Positions 42,914 to 53,669 of a DNA stretch of 64,000 bases are shown here, piece by piece. Both the position numbers and the translations under genes were made by a program. Every line of letters begins with the position of its first letter. Positions within the stretch are counted from its first letter, which is position 1. This DNA is from Salvelinus alpinus. Lineage: Eukaryota; Chordata; Actinopteri; Salmoniformes; Salmonidae. A model generated the notes under the pieces. That model did no database searches, was not told where the DNA came from, and saw only the letters and a program-made list of their open reading frames with translations. The stretch spans positions 34,240,430 through 34,304,429 of the forward strand of contig NC_092094.1 of the NCBI RefSeq assembly GCF_045679555.1. Reading direction: 5' to 3'.

Positions 42914-42925
42914 CCATATTTAAAC
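42914..42925 (+). promoter_or_regulatory. TATA-like box of c2cd4a
   Basis: CATATTTAAAC lies about 30 bp before the probable transcription start (about 42945-42955) of an untranslated first exon. Confidence 0.5.
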
Positions 42926-42947
42926 AGCCTGGCAGCTCTTTCAGTCA

Positions 42948-43091
42948 GTCGCTTACAGAGGAGCTGGTCTTAACAAGAGAGATTCTGAGCCTGCTACTTA
43001 TAGAGACCTTTACTACTACCATCGTTATCTATCTCACAAGCCTGTCTGTAAGGACACAGTGTTGGATTTACTGACATCTCATTTACACCAG
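42948..43091 (+). other. c2cd4a: probable untranslated exon 1 of c2cd4a
   Basis: It ends at a good splice donor (CACCAG|GTAAGC, 43091/43092). The intron, 43092-43282, is 191 bp and ends in a pyrimidine-rich acceptor (CTTTACTGTTCCAG). The start is approximate, set from the TATA-like box. Confidence 0.55.
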
Positions 43092-43306
43092 GTAAGCATC
43101 ACATCATAATCATGACTTGAAATAATTTACCTTTTCTAAAATTTTTCAATACAAAGTTGAATTATTTTTTTATTTGTTAAGAAAAACTAGTATTTAACTA
43201 GTTTTTGAAAACAGGCTTTTTGATTGGCTGTGATTTGTTTCCATTTGTGTTGTCTAATGAGGATTTCCCTTTACTGTTCCAGTTACCAAGCCCTATCAGA
43301 GAACTC

Positions 43307-44659
43307 ATGTGGGTGGTGGAGAAGATCCGTGTGTCCGTGGAGAGAACCAACCTGCCTCTCCCCTCAACGGAATACAGCTTCAGGATCGGAGACATGTTTG
43401 GAGAGAAAGCTGAGAAACACAAGAGACTTTCCCTGTGTCCTAATATTATCACCCCAGACACTATCCCAGAGTTTTGCATCCCTCCTAAGATCCCGTCCTT
43501 CCAGGAGCCGAAAGGTACAGAGCAGAGCCGCCAGGCCCCCATCATCAGAGTGTCCCTGTGTGAATCTGAGAGGGGGAGCCCTAAGAGGGAAGCCCCAACA
43601 CGAAAGCTTATCAGCCCACACATCATCCAGGTAGAGAATGTGGACGAGAGCCCTTATGACTGTAGTGATGAGGAGACCACCAACGCAGACCCTCAAAGCC
43701 AGGCAGCACTCTCCTTGCCCCACATGGCCAAAGCCCAGACTTGCTACGGTTTCTGTACCCTGCTGGAGAGCCCCCACACCAGGAGGAAGGAGTCCCTGTT
43801 CCACAACGACCCTGGCTCCTGTGGCATACCGCTGCTGCTCCCCAGGAGCAGGTCCAACACTTGCTCCAGAGTCTCCCCCTCTACCTCCCCATCCTCCTCC
43901 CCTTCCTCCTTCAGTCTTCACACCCTGACCTCCAGACTCTCGCCCAGAGGTTATACACTCAACAGACAGGGCACACTGGACAGTGACACCACCTCCTCAG
44001 CTGAGTCCTCCCCTTTCAGCTCCCCAATGCTGAGCAGGTACCCACCCAAGTCTTCCCTCTTCAAAACACTGAGTCATGAAAGGCTTCTTTCCAGAAACAT
44101 CAGGAAGACTGTGGTGTCCAGAAACAACTCCCTGTCAACAGACGAGGGCAGCTCCACAGACAATAGTCCCAATTTCATGAGGAGGGCGTCAGATGGGCTG
44201 GTAGAAGGCCTTCCACCAAGCTTCGGTCTGGCCCCTCCTACCATCTTCCCCATAGACTTGGTTCTGCACAGGGAAAGGGTGATGAGGGAGAGCATGGTCC
44301 CTATAGGGAAGGACGGCACCCTGCGCCTCTCTGCAGAGTACTGTCCTGATAACCAGAGGCTGCGGGTGCGGCTCATCAGTGCTGAGGGACTATACACTCA
44401 CTCGGTGGACCCCAAGAGTATCAACTGCAGTGTCAGCCTTTCCCTGGTGCCTGGAAAGGTCCAGAAGCAGCGTAGCACAGTCATCAGGAAGAGTCGTAAC
44501 CCTATCTTCAATGAGGACTTCTTCTTTGATGCCATCTCAGAGGAGGACCTCTGCCAACGCTCCCTGAGATTTAAAATTGTCAATAAAATGTCCACTATGA
44601 AAAGAGATTATATTCTGGGGGACGTTGAACTTCCGCTCACAAGCATTATCACTATATAA
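43307..44659 (+). CDS. c2cd4a: C2 domain-containing protein 4A/B-type (C2CD4)
   Basis: 450 residues. I chose ATG 43307 because it lies 25 nt after the acceptor at 43282 and begins MWVVEKIRV, as family members begin MW. The frame is open further upstream, but that is intron. Conserved blocks: ITPDTIPEFCIPPK (48-61), QAALSLPH then YGFCTLLESPHTRRKESLF (132-165), a Ser-rich linker (186-204), SSAESSPF (230-237) and a C-terminal C2 domain (about 335-450) with NPIFNEDFFFD. IPEFC and YGFC.LLESPHTRRKESL point to the A/B branch rather than C or D. The C2 loops lack the usual Asp cluster, so calcium binding is doubtful. Human C2CD4A/B are nuclear, cytokine-induced and linked to islet function. It may be one of two salmonid duplicates. 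Confidence 0.92.
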   Translation: MWVVEKIRVSVERTNLPLPSTEYSFRIGDMFGEKAEKHKRLSLCPNIITPDTIPEFCIPPKIPSFQEPKGTEQSRQAPIIRVSLCESERGSPKREAPTRKLISPHIIQVENVDESPYDCSDEETTNADPQSQAALSLPHMAKAQTCYGFCTLLESPHTRRKESLFHNDPGSCGIPLLLPRSRSNTCSRVSPSTSPSSSPSSFSLHTLTSRLSPRGYTLNRQGTLDSDTTSSAESSPFSSPMLSRYPPKSSLFKTLSHERLLSRNIRKTVVSRNNSLSTDEGSSTDNSPNFMRRASDGLVEGLPPSFGLAPPTIFPIDLVLHRERVMRESMVPIGKDGTLRLSAEYCPDNQRLRVRLISAEGLYTHSVDPKSINCSVSLSLVPGKVQKQRSTVIRKSRNPIFNEDFFFDAISEEDLCQRSLRFKIVNKMSTMKRDYILGDVELPLTSIITI

Positions 44660-44738
44660 CTTAAATAATTTGTATTATTTATTTAAATTGTATTTATTAT
44701 CGCTTTTATACTGTGAACAGAGATTTTATACTGTGTCT

Positions 44739-44756
44739 ATTAAATCCTTTATTAAA
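44739..44756 (+). terminator. polyadenylation signals of c2cd4a
   Basis: Two ATTAAA hexamers (44739-44744 and 44751-44756) lie about 80-95 bp after the stop codon. Transcript end expected near 44770. Confidence 0.6.
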
Positions 44757-44769
44757 AAGATCTGTTTCC

Positions 44770-45170
44770 TTATCTTTTGTATCTAAAAGGGCAGCCATGG
44801 AGTACATCTGTTGCAAGCATTAATGTTTTCATATGGTGACAGAAGACTGAAAGGTCTTCCTTATACGAGAGTTCATATCACATTGTACACAACCAACATG
44901 TTCTAGGCCTATATATTTTTTGCGTACTGGCAATAATCACTCTAGGTTCCTCTTACTATCCATCCTTCAGAAACATTACATCTCTGGATGACTATCTATT
45001 TTTGTCTAGACTTAGCTCACCCTCCCAATGTACCTCTTTCTCAGCAGGGGAAGATGTAAAACATGCCCGTCTTGCCTTCTCTTATTTCCTTTATGCCTGT
45101 CATTTCCTAATGACCAGTTCTGAATGACCTTCTAAAAACCCAATTTATCAGAAAGCTATGAGTTAATCAT
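44770..45170. other. no recognisable feature
   Basis: Downstream flank of c2cd4a; nothing supportable was seen. Confidence 0.35.
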
Positions 45171-45173
45171 TTA

Positions 45174-45300
45174 CATTAACATTTTAGTCATTTAGCAGAC
45201 ACTTCTATTCAGAGCGACTTACAGTTTGTGTATTCATCTTAAGATATCTAGGTGGGACAACCACATATCACAGTCAAGTACATTTCTCCTCAGTAAAGTA
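45174..45300 (-). mobile_element. SINE tail, antisense
   Basis: 'catttagcagacacttctat' then 'cagagcgacttacag' is the inverted tail (GTCGCTCTGGATAAGAGCG-type) of the SINE family seen at 31827. The head is missing. Confidence 0.75.
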
Positions 45301-45663
45301 GATTTCAGGAAAGTCAGAGCTAGTAAGAAAAAAAAAGTAAAATGAGAGTGTTAGTTCGTGAAAGGCGTTTGAAAATGAAAAACTGAAAATACCACCCATC
45401 TTTTAGTTGAGATGCTGCCCCCTTTTTTTGTATAAATTGTGTATTCTGGGATAACACAACTTGGTAGATATGTAATTGTCCAGGGCACAAAGACTTTGAT
45501 TTCAAGTTGCACTGTACTAAAGCACATGCCATTACCATGTGCCCCTTAATTAGTGCCACTACAACAGTCCTCTACCCTCTGGGTATTCATACAGTGGGAA
45601 CATCTGGAATGACGCTTAGTGTTTACCACCCCATACTCTCTTTCTGCTTCCCAAGGTCATTTC

Positions 45664-45770
45664 ACTCATTATCGTGGGTTCGATCCTCTCTGGGGCCACC
45701 CATATGGAAATGTATACCCATTTTACTGAAACGCTTTGGATAAAAGTGTCTGGTAAATGGCATATATTAT
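45664..45770 (+). mobile_element. decayed tRNA-derived SINE
   Basis: The box-B-like GGTTCGATCCTC (45678) and diverged tail 'gctttggataaaagtgtctg' match the family at 31827. Confidence 0.65.
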
Positions 45771-45849
45771 ACCTCAGCATAGGGACAGTAGCTGGTATCC
45801 CCAAGAGCTAGAGGCCAGCTCTCAATCTCGCAGGCCAGATTGCTTGTAC

Positions 45850-46450
45850 TGTATACTGTGATTTTCTTGGATAAAGTATACACCATACTGTGGTCTTTCT
45901 GCATAAAATACGATTTTCCTCCTCTTCAGACGAGGAGTATGAAGGATCGGACCAATGTGCAGCGTGGTAAGTGTCCATTTTAATTTATTAAAACTGAACA
46001 CTAAAAAATACAAAATAACAAAGTGAGTGATACAAACGAAAATCGAAACAGTCCCGAAAGGTGCAAACACTGAAACAGGAAACAATCACCCATAAAACAC
46101 AATAGAAAACAGGCTACCTAAATATGGCTCCCAATCAGAGACAACGACTGACACCTGCCTCTGATTGAGAACCATACTAGGCCAAACACATCGAAAATTA
46201 CCTAAAGAACAAAACATTAAAAAACAACATAGAATGCCCACCCCAACTCACGCCCTGACCAAACTAAAATAAAGACATAAAAAAGGAACTAAGGTCAGAA
46301 CGTGACAATACTGTTATTTTCCTGCGTACCGTAACAGTATACAAAATACTGTGATTTTCCTGCATACAGTAACAGTATACAACATACTGTGGTTATCCTG
46401 CTTACAGTAACAGTATAAAACATACTGTGATTTTTCTGCATACAGTATAA
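45850..46450. repeat. 38-bp tandem repeat split by a solo LTR
   Basis: Units beginning 'atactgtgattttcctgcat' occur about twice before the LTR (45854-45908) and about 3.5 times after it (46308-46450). Confidence 0.8.
45912..46307 (-). mobile_element. solo LTR (element 1/2 superfamily), minus
   Basis: Ends GAACGTGACA at 46307 and contains the conserved inverted repeat ('ctcccaatcagag' ... 'ctctgattgagaaccat') and 'gtcccgaaaggtgcaaacac'. The left end lacks the usual TGT, so its limit is uncertain by a few bases. Confidence 0.75.
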
Positions 46451-46454
46451 GTCG

Positions 46455-48040
46455 ATGTTTACCCTCCTGAAGAGTGCTGGGAATCGCTTAATAAAGCAAA
46501 CCTCGGGGAGGGAGGCACATCCTGCTGTTTTCAGCAGTTAAGACCCAGCCTTAAAACCATCCTCTGTCACTAGATATAACTGCTGGGCCTTTCTCAGAGC
46601 CTGGGAACTCTGTGATAATATGCGATTAGCAATAGGTGATAGAAGAATTGTAGAATAATTAAGTAACAGTTACATCTAAAAATGACATTGAAGCAACAAA
46701 AAATATTATAGTGATGCCCTGCTCCAGGTGTATAACAGGACTAAAGGCAGATTCACAAATGTTTTCATTGACAAAGGATGAATAATCAACCTAATGTGAA
46801 GGCTTCAATAGTACTTTCAGTGCTCACAGAAAAAAAATCATGAATCACCATAATTTACATTGCAGATTGAAGCTTGCCACAAAGACCTGCAATCCCTGTC
46901 CTTGTAATTGTTCAGATAGCACTGCGTGATTGTGTCCTTGTAGCCTTTTAGTACATGGGCTTTTTCATAAGAAAGCCTCAATTTCTGACGCATACACCCA
47001 CCCAATCCCACATCTAACCTACATTTTAACAATACTCGTGGGGGCTGGCTTTGTCTCTAGACCCTGTGTAGGGACAGATAATGATGGATAGCTTTGTATC
47101 GACTGTTGACTCAGCTGGCCATCCAGTGATAGGTTTATATTTTTAAACTCTTGAAAGTTGTATTAGTAGAATGCTCAAGGTGCAATTTCAAAAGTAGGTC
47201 GTGCATCATCACTTTAGTCATTGCGAGCAATTTATAACTTGTCAGAAACATCCAGATCAACTTGTAATTTTTTTGTTACTCAAATATCACATGAATGCAC
47301 ATTAGACATGGCAAAATGTATAGAATTGCAAGAAAACTTGCTTTAAAACTGCAATATTTTCTTTACACCCAATGACAAAATGTGTAGAATTGCTGGGAAT
47401 AAGCTTCAAATCTGCAAAATTCTCTCCACCAACAAGAGGGGTGTGAACAGTTTGTGTCATAATATTGCGATATGCAACTGTATCGATTTTTTTCCACCCA
47501 TCACTACTGAATGATTGGTCTGGGTTTGGGAGTTGTACCAAAGCTGCTTAGCAACCCCTCTGTTGTAATTACACTGTCTATAATCCACTGTCACAAAAAT
47601 ACATTGTGTATCTTGATCAATAGACACAGCAAACAAACCTAGATTCTACCATGACACTAACAGCTTAGTAGATGGACAGAACAATTGGAGTATAAGAATA
47701 AACATCAATATGTGTGAAAGAATAAAGGGTAATGGTTTACTGTTTGCTTTAGGTCACAGCTGATTAGATGTTCCAAAAATATCACTGCATATGCCATTAA
47801 GAAAAGATAGATTTTCTAAAGCTGGCATATGTGATTGTTGTTTATGGATATTCCACGTCAATGTATTCCTTTCCTGTGTTAACCTGATACTTTAGTGAAC
47901 ACAGATGAGGGTGAGGTAGTGGGACTGAATACCACCATGCAATAATGTGTCTCCACTGGATATTCCTACATCTATATTTCGTTTTATGACATCATGTTTG
48001 ACCTGCTTCACTCCAATGGGACAGACCCGGGTATCACGAG
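46455..48040. other. no gene; short two-unit tandem repeat
   Basis: Two units of about 62 bp at 47308-47430 share 'gcaaaatgt.tagaattgc' and 'ctttaaaactgcaa'-like text. Otherwise unassigned. Confidence 0.4.
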
Positions 48041-48043
48041 GTA

Positions 48044-49745
48044 CAGTGCATTTGGAAAGTATTCAGACCCATTGACTTTTTCATTTTTTTTTTATATTAC
48101 AGCCTTATTCTAAAATGAATATAATAATTTTTTATTTCATCCATCTACACACAATACCCCATAATGACTAAGCAAAACAGGTTTTAAGAAATTCTAGCAA
48201 ATGTATAAAAAAACGAATGGAAATCACATTTACATACATTCAGACGCTTTACTCAGTACTTTGTTGAATTACCGTTAGCAGCGATAACAGCCTTGAGTCT
48301 TTTTGGGTATGACACTACAATCTTGGCACACCGGTATTTGGGGAGTTTCTCACATTCTTGTTTGCAGATCCTCTCAAGCTATGTCAGGTTGGACGGGGAG
48401 CGTCGCTGCTCAGCTATTTTCAGGTCTCTCCAGAGATGTTCAATCAGGTTCAAGTCCGGGCTCTGGCTGGGCCATTCAAGGACATTCAGAGACTTTTCCC
48501 GAAGCCACTCCTGTGTTGTCTTGGCTGTGTGCTTAGGGTTGTTGTCCTGTTGGAAGGTGAACCGTCACCCCAGTCTGAGGTCCTGAGCGCTTTGGAGCAG
48601 TTTTTCATCAAGGATCTCTCTGTACTTTGCTCCGTTAATCTTTCCCTCGATCCTGACTAATCTCCCAGTCCCTGCCGCTGAAAAACATCCCCACAGCATG
48701 ATGCTGCCACCACCATAATTCACCATAGGGATGGTGCCAGGTTTCCTCCAGACGTGACAGTCCAAAGTCCAAAGAGTTCAATCTTGGTTTTATCAGACCA
48801 GAGAATCTTGATTCTAATTGTCTGAGAGTCCTTTAGGTGTGTTTTGGCAAATTCCAAGCGGCTTGTAATGTGCCTTTTACTGAGGAGTGGCTTCCGTCTG
48901 GCCACTCTACAATAAAGGCCTAATTGGTGGAGTGCTGCAGAGATGGTTGTCCTTCTGGAAGGTTCTCCCATCTCCAGAGAGGAACTCTAGCACTCCATCA
49001 GAGTGACCATCGTGTTCTTGGTCACCTCCCTGACCAAGGCCCATCTCCCCCATTGCTAAGTTTGGCCGGGCGGCCAGCTCTAGGAAGAGTCTTGGTGGTT
49101 CCAAACCTCTTCCATTTAAGAATGATGGAGGCCACTGTGTTCATGGGTAACTTCAATGCTGCAGAAATGTTTGCTACCCTTCCACAGATCTGTGCCTGGA
49201 CACAATCCTGTCTTGGAGCTCTACGGACAATTCCTTTGACCTCATGGCTTGGTTTTTGCTCTAACATGCACTGTCAACTGTATATAGACAGGTTTGTGCT
49301 GGTCTATTGTTTTATTTAATACATTTTTGAACAAGGCTGTAATGTAACAAAATGTGGAAAAGTAAATGGGTCTGAATATTTTCCGAAGGCACAAAATATT
49401 CTTTGAAAAGGCACACACCTTTTCAAATCATGTCCAATCAATTGAATTTACCACAGGTAGACTCCAATCAACTTGTAGAAACATTTCAAGGATGATCAAT
49501 GGAAACAGGATGTACCTGAGCTCAATTTTGAGTCTCAAAGCAAAGGGTCTTATGTAAATAAGATATTTATGTTTTGATTTTTTCATAAATTTGCAAAAAT
49601 GTCTAAAAACCTGTCTTTGCTTTGTCATTATGGTGTATTGTGTGTAGATTGATGGAAAACAATTATTTTATCAATCTTAGAATAAGGCTGTAACGTAATA
49701 AAATGTGGAAAAAGTCGGGGGTCTGAATACTTTCCGAATGCACTC
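48044..49745 (-). mobile_element. Tc1-like family A, near full length, with extra right end
   Basis: Begins after TA (48042-48043) with CAGTGCATTTGGAAAGTATT and ends near 49745 in the inverted copy. An additional right end (49330-49392) sits inside, about 300 bp before the true one. Confidence 0.85.
48310..49267 (-). pseudogene. Tc1 family A transposase, broken
   Basis: Minus-strand pieces: the N-terminal helix-turn-helix (49267-49022; NTVASIILKWKRFGT, then RAGRPAKLS), the first catalytic region (48971-48720; ILWSDKTKIELFG, where WSDET is usual) and the glycine-rich box (48765-48565; [17 protein letters not shown]). They are in different frames, so it is inactive. Confidence 0.85.
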
Positions 49746-50130
49746 TACATAATTCATATGTAACTATCCTCAGAAGTAGGCCTACTTTTTATAAACACTG
49801 TTACTGTATGTACTATAGTAAGCTAAGTAGTTAGGATATTCTTATTTTTTTAATCAAGAACTTGGTGTTCTTTCATTGGACCTTTACAGTACATTTCCAG
49901 GGCAAGTGTAGGACCAACTCTATTTATGTTTATTTATTTTTAGGGATATGGAAGATTGTTTTCATGCCAGAAATCACACACTAGTTCCTTCCTCTTCCTT
50001 ATCTCACATGTCTACTTTAGAGCCTCACCTCTTGTTGTAAAACTTTGAAGACAAAGAGCCATACTGTGTTACTTTCTTATCGTAAATGCTGTTTGATCAG
50101 ACTTTGTTAATCTTGCCAAAATATATTCCA
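49746..50130. other. no recognisable feature
   Basis: Nothing supportable was seen. Confidence 0.35.
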
Positions 50131-50136
50131 CTTAAG

Positions 50137-51605
50137 TGATAATGCCAGAGAAGTCGGTGTTTGGAGGATATATTAGCACGGGTGTTGTTAGGCCCGAGAT
50201 GAAGTCCTGCAAACACCAGATTCGAGGGCATTATCACTTTTATACAACAGGTTACCAACATATTGTCACGAATGTCTGTTGAAGAAAGTGAGGACCAAAG
50301 CGCAGTGTGGTAAGTGTTCATGCTTTTTTTATTAAAACTGAACACTGAGACAAAATAACAAAAATAGAACAACACGAAACAGTTCTGTCAAGGGGAAGAC
50401 ACAAAACAGAAAACAACTACCCACAAATACAGGTGGGAAAAGGCAACCTAAGTATGGTTCTCAATCAGAGACAACGATAGACAGCTGCCTCTGATTGAGA
50501 ACCACACCCGGCCAAACACACAGAAATACAAATCATAGAAAACAGAACATAGAATGCCCACCCAAATCACACTTTAACCAAACCAAAATAGAGACATAAA
50601 AAGCTCTCTACGGTCAGGGCATGATACATATTCAAATAATAATTGACATATTTGCATTAAAAACATTATCTTGATTAATTTATTCATACTTATTAATCCT
50701 TCCACAAGATAATAGTCCCGACACAAATCTAGGGATGCTACCCAAGCAGGCTGGTCATTCATTCTATCGGTTAGTTTGCCAGAGACGCGACCCAGTCGTT
50801 CAGTCTTTTTGTTCTGTATCTTTTTGTTCTGTATCAGTCGTTTGTTCTAAATGTTTCATTGCCATACTGGCTGGCAACATTATTTTCCCTTGCTTGCTAG
50901 CTAGCCAACTACGGGTAACTTACAGTCACGTCAGAATAACAACATAGTGGCTGCATTTGCATTTGTTTAAACTGTTTTCTAGTGACATTTATTTGGACAC
51001 ATCCATAAAATGAGCTAATGAGGCATGATTTTGTCTGCCATAGAGAATGTGCTCACTCGTCAGGACACTGTTCTTTAGAGGGTCTAGTCAGCTAACACAA
51101 TCACTTCAAACTGAGGCTGGAAAGACCGCAAACTAGCTGCACTTCATTTCGTTCGACCTTTTTTCAATTTACATTTCTTTGTATATATCCATAGAAATTA
51201 TGCAGGCCGATTCATGATTTTGACTGGCTGAGAAACGCTACCTGCCTGCCTGTCTCGTCCAGACTCCCAACATGTTCATTACTATGGGACAGTTGGAGAT
51301 AGAATTTGAATATTGAAACAATGTTGAAAATGTCAAATAGACAGACAGCAATGTTTATACAAATCTCCGCTGTTGAAAACTAAATGTTAGTCTCAAAGAA
51401 ATGTGAGATGTCTAAATGCTTTTTATAGTGGAGATCAAGTTTATAAAATGCCTGGATGGGCTGATGAGACAGTGTACTGCGCAGTCAGATGGAACAGAGT
51501 AAATAGGCATTTTAACGTCACAGATTTAGCCAGTGGTACTTGTGGAATAGACACCAATCAACCAATCAGCATTCAGGATTACACCCACCCGTTGTATAAT
51601 AAATA
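50137..51605. mobile_element. unclassified DNA repeat, interrupted by a solo LTR
   Basis: I recognise the sequence on both sides of the LTR as one dispersed salmonid repeat: 'gtgtttggaggatatatt' on the left, and a long body ending 'aatcagcattcagg' ... 'acccgttgtataat' on the right. The terminal motif resembles the end of the MITEs at 1.3 and 6.3 kb. No transposase was seen. Confidence 0.5.
50264..50626 (-). mobile_element. solo LTR (element 1/2 superfamily), minus
   Basis: Starts TGTCACGAATG and ends GGGCATGATA, the usual GGGCGTGACA with two transitions. Perfect 5-bp duplication CATAT (50259-50263 and 50627-50631). Contains the conserved inverted repeat near 50456-50505. Confidence 0.85.
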
Positions 51606-52206
51606 ATACTTCACAGGAAAAATACTGTACTTTGGAATTGGACATTGCAAGCAGACTGCAGTGACGTATTGTGTTTTGGTTCCAGGTTTTACTTTCAAAG
51701 AATTTGTAATCTCACTAGGGAAGGGTAAAATTAGGCTTTAAGTTACATTAATGATCTATAGTACCAGTCAAAAGTTTGGACACCTAGTCATTCAAGGGAT
51801 TTTCTTTATTTTTACTATTTTCTACATTGTAGAATAATAGTGGAGACATCAAAACTATGAAATAACATGTATGGAATCATGTAGTAACCAAAAAAGTGTT
51901 AAACAAATCAAAATATATTTTATATTTGAGATTCTCCAAAGTTGCCACCCTTTGCCTTGATGACAGCTTTGCACACTCTTGGCATTCTCTCGACCAGCTT
52001 CAGATGGAAAGCTTTTTCAACAGTATTGAAGGAGTTCCCACATATGCTGAGCACTTGTTGGCTGCTTTTCCTTCACTCTGCGGTCTGACTCATCCCAAAC
52101 CATCTCAATTGGGTTGAGGTCTGGTGATTGTGGAGGCAAGGTCATCTGATGTAGCACTCCATGACCCTTCTTGGACATATAGCCCTTACACAGCCTGGAG
52201 GTGTGT

Positions 52207-52530
52207 CCTGAGGTGCTGCACCCTCGACAACTACTGTGATTATTATTATTTGACCATGCTGGTCATTTATTAACATTTGAACATCTTGGCCATGTTCTGT
52301 TATAATCTCCACCCGGCACAGCCAGAAGAGGACTGGCCACCCCTCATAGCCTGGTTCCTCTCTAGGTTTCTTCCTAGGTTTTGGCCTTTCTAGGGAGTTT
52401 TTCCTAGCCACCGTGCTTCTACACCTGCATTGCTTGCTGTTTGGGGCTTTAGGCTGGGTTTCTGTACAGCACTTTGAGATACAGCTGATGTACGAAGGGC
52501 TATATAAATGAATTTGATTTGATTTGATTT
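52207..52530 (+). mobile_element. L2-tail repeat fragment nested in Tc1 B
   Basis: Contains 'tagggagtttttcctagcca' and ends in repeats of 'gattt'. The reverse complement recurs at 63076 onward. Tc1 B text resumes on both sides. Confidence 0.8.
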
Positions 52531-52567
52531 GGGTTATTGTCCTGTTGAAAAACAAATGATAGTCCCA

Positions 52568-53250
52568 CTAAGCGCAAACCAGATGGGATGGCGTATTGCT
52601 GCAGAATGCTGTGGTAGCCATGCTAGTTAAGTGTGCCTGGAATTCTAAATAAATCACAGACAGTGTCACCAGCAAAGCACCCCACACCATCACACCTCCT
52701 CCTCCATGCTTCACGGTGGGAACCACACATGCAGAGATCATCTGTTCACATACTTTGCGTCTCACAAAGACACGGCGGTTGGAACCATGAATCTCAAATT
52801 TGGACTCATCAGACCAAAGGACAGATTTCCACCGGTCTAATGTCCATTGCTCGTGTTTCTTGGCCCAAGTAAGTCTCGTCTTCTTATAGGTGTCCCTTTA
52901 GTAGTGGTTTCTTTGCAACAATTCGACCACGAAGGCCTGATTCACGCAGACTCCTTTGAACAGTTGATGTTAAGATGCGTATGTTACTTGAACTCTGTGA
53001 AGCATTTATTTGGGCTGCAATTTCTGAGGCTGGTAACTCTAATGTACTTATCCTCTGCAGCAGAGGTAACTCTGGGTCTTCCTTTCATGTGGCGGTCCTC
53101 ATGAGAGCCAGTTTCATCATTACGCGTGATGGTTTTTGTGACTGCACTTCAAGAAACTTTCAAAGTTCTTGAAATGTTCCGCATTGACTGACCTTCATGT
53201 CTTAAAGTAATGATGGACTGTCGTTTCTATTTGCTTATTTGAACTTTTTC
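52568..53250 (-). pseudogene. Tc1 family B transposase, broken
   Basis: Minus-strand pieces include VKHGGGGVMVWGAL (glycine-rich box; 52765-52568) and, upstream, damaged N-terminal sequence to about 53250. The frames do not connect and the element carries an insertion. Confidence 0.75.
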
Positions 53251-53669
53251 TTGCTATAATATCGACATGGTCTTTTACCAAATAGGGCTGTCTTCTGCAT
53301 ACCACCCCTACCTTGTCACAACACAACTGATTGGCTCAAATGCATTAAGAAGGAAAGACCTTTCACTTTTAACAAGGCACACCTGTTAATTGAAATGCAT
53401 TCCAGGTGACTACCTCATGAAGCTGGTTGAGAGAAGGCCAAGAGTGTGCAAAGCTGTCATCAAGGCAAAGGGTAGCTATTTTGAAGAATCTCAAATATAA
53501 AATATATTTTGATTGGTTTAACACATTTTTGGTTACTTCGTGATTCAAAATGTGTTATTTTATAGTTTTGATGACTTCACTATTATTCTACAATGTAGAA
53601 AATAGTAAAAATAAGGAAAAATCCGTGACTGAGTAGGTGTGTCCAAACTTTTGACTGGTACTGTACATC

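Larger units (their letters stand above)
51761..53663 (-). mobile_element. Tc1-like family B, near full length, with nested insertion
   Basis: Ends (C/T)AGTACCAGTCAAAAG and its inverted copy, with TA at 53664-53665. Interrupted by an L2-tail fragment at 52207-52530. The transposase on the minus strand is broken. Confidence 0.85.

Noticed and set aside
43205..43306. N-terminal extension of the C2CD4 frame (34 codons)
   Set aside because: It lies within the probable intron before the acceptor at 43282, and the family start MW is at 43307.
43364..43921. 185-residue minus-strand frame
   Set aside because: Antisense shadow of the C2CD4-type coding exon, with no family motif.
48293..48660. plus-strand frames at 28014-28289, 48293-48660 and 57760-58068 that resemble one another
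   Set aside because: They are antisense frames of the same Tc1 family A transposase in three copies, so the similarity reflects the repeat and not a gene family.
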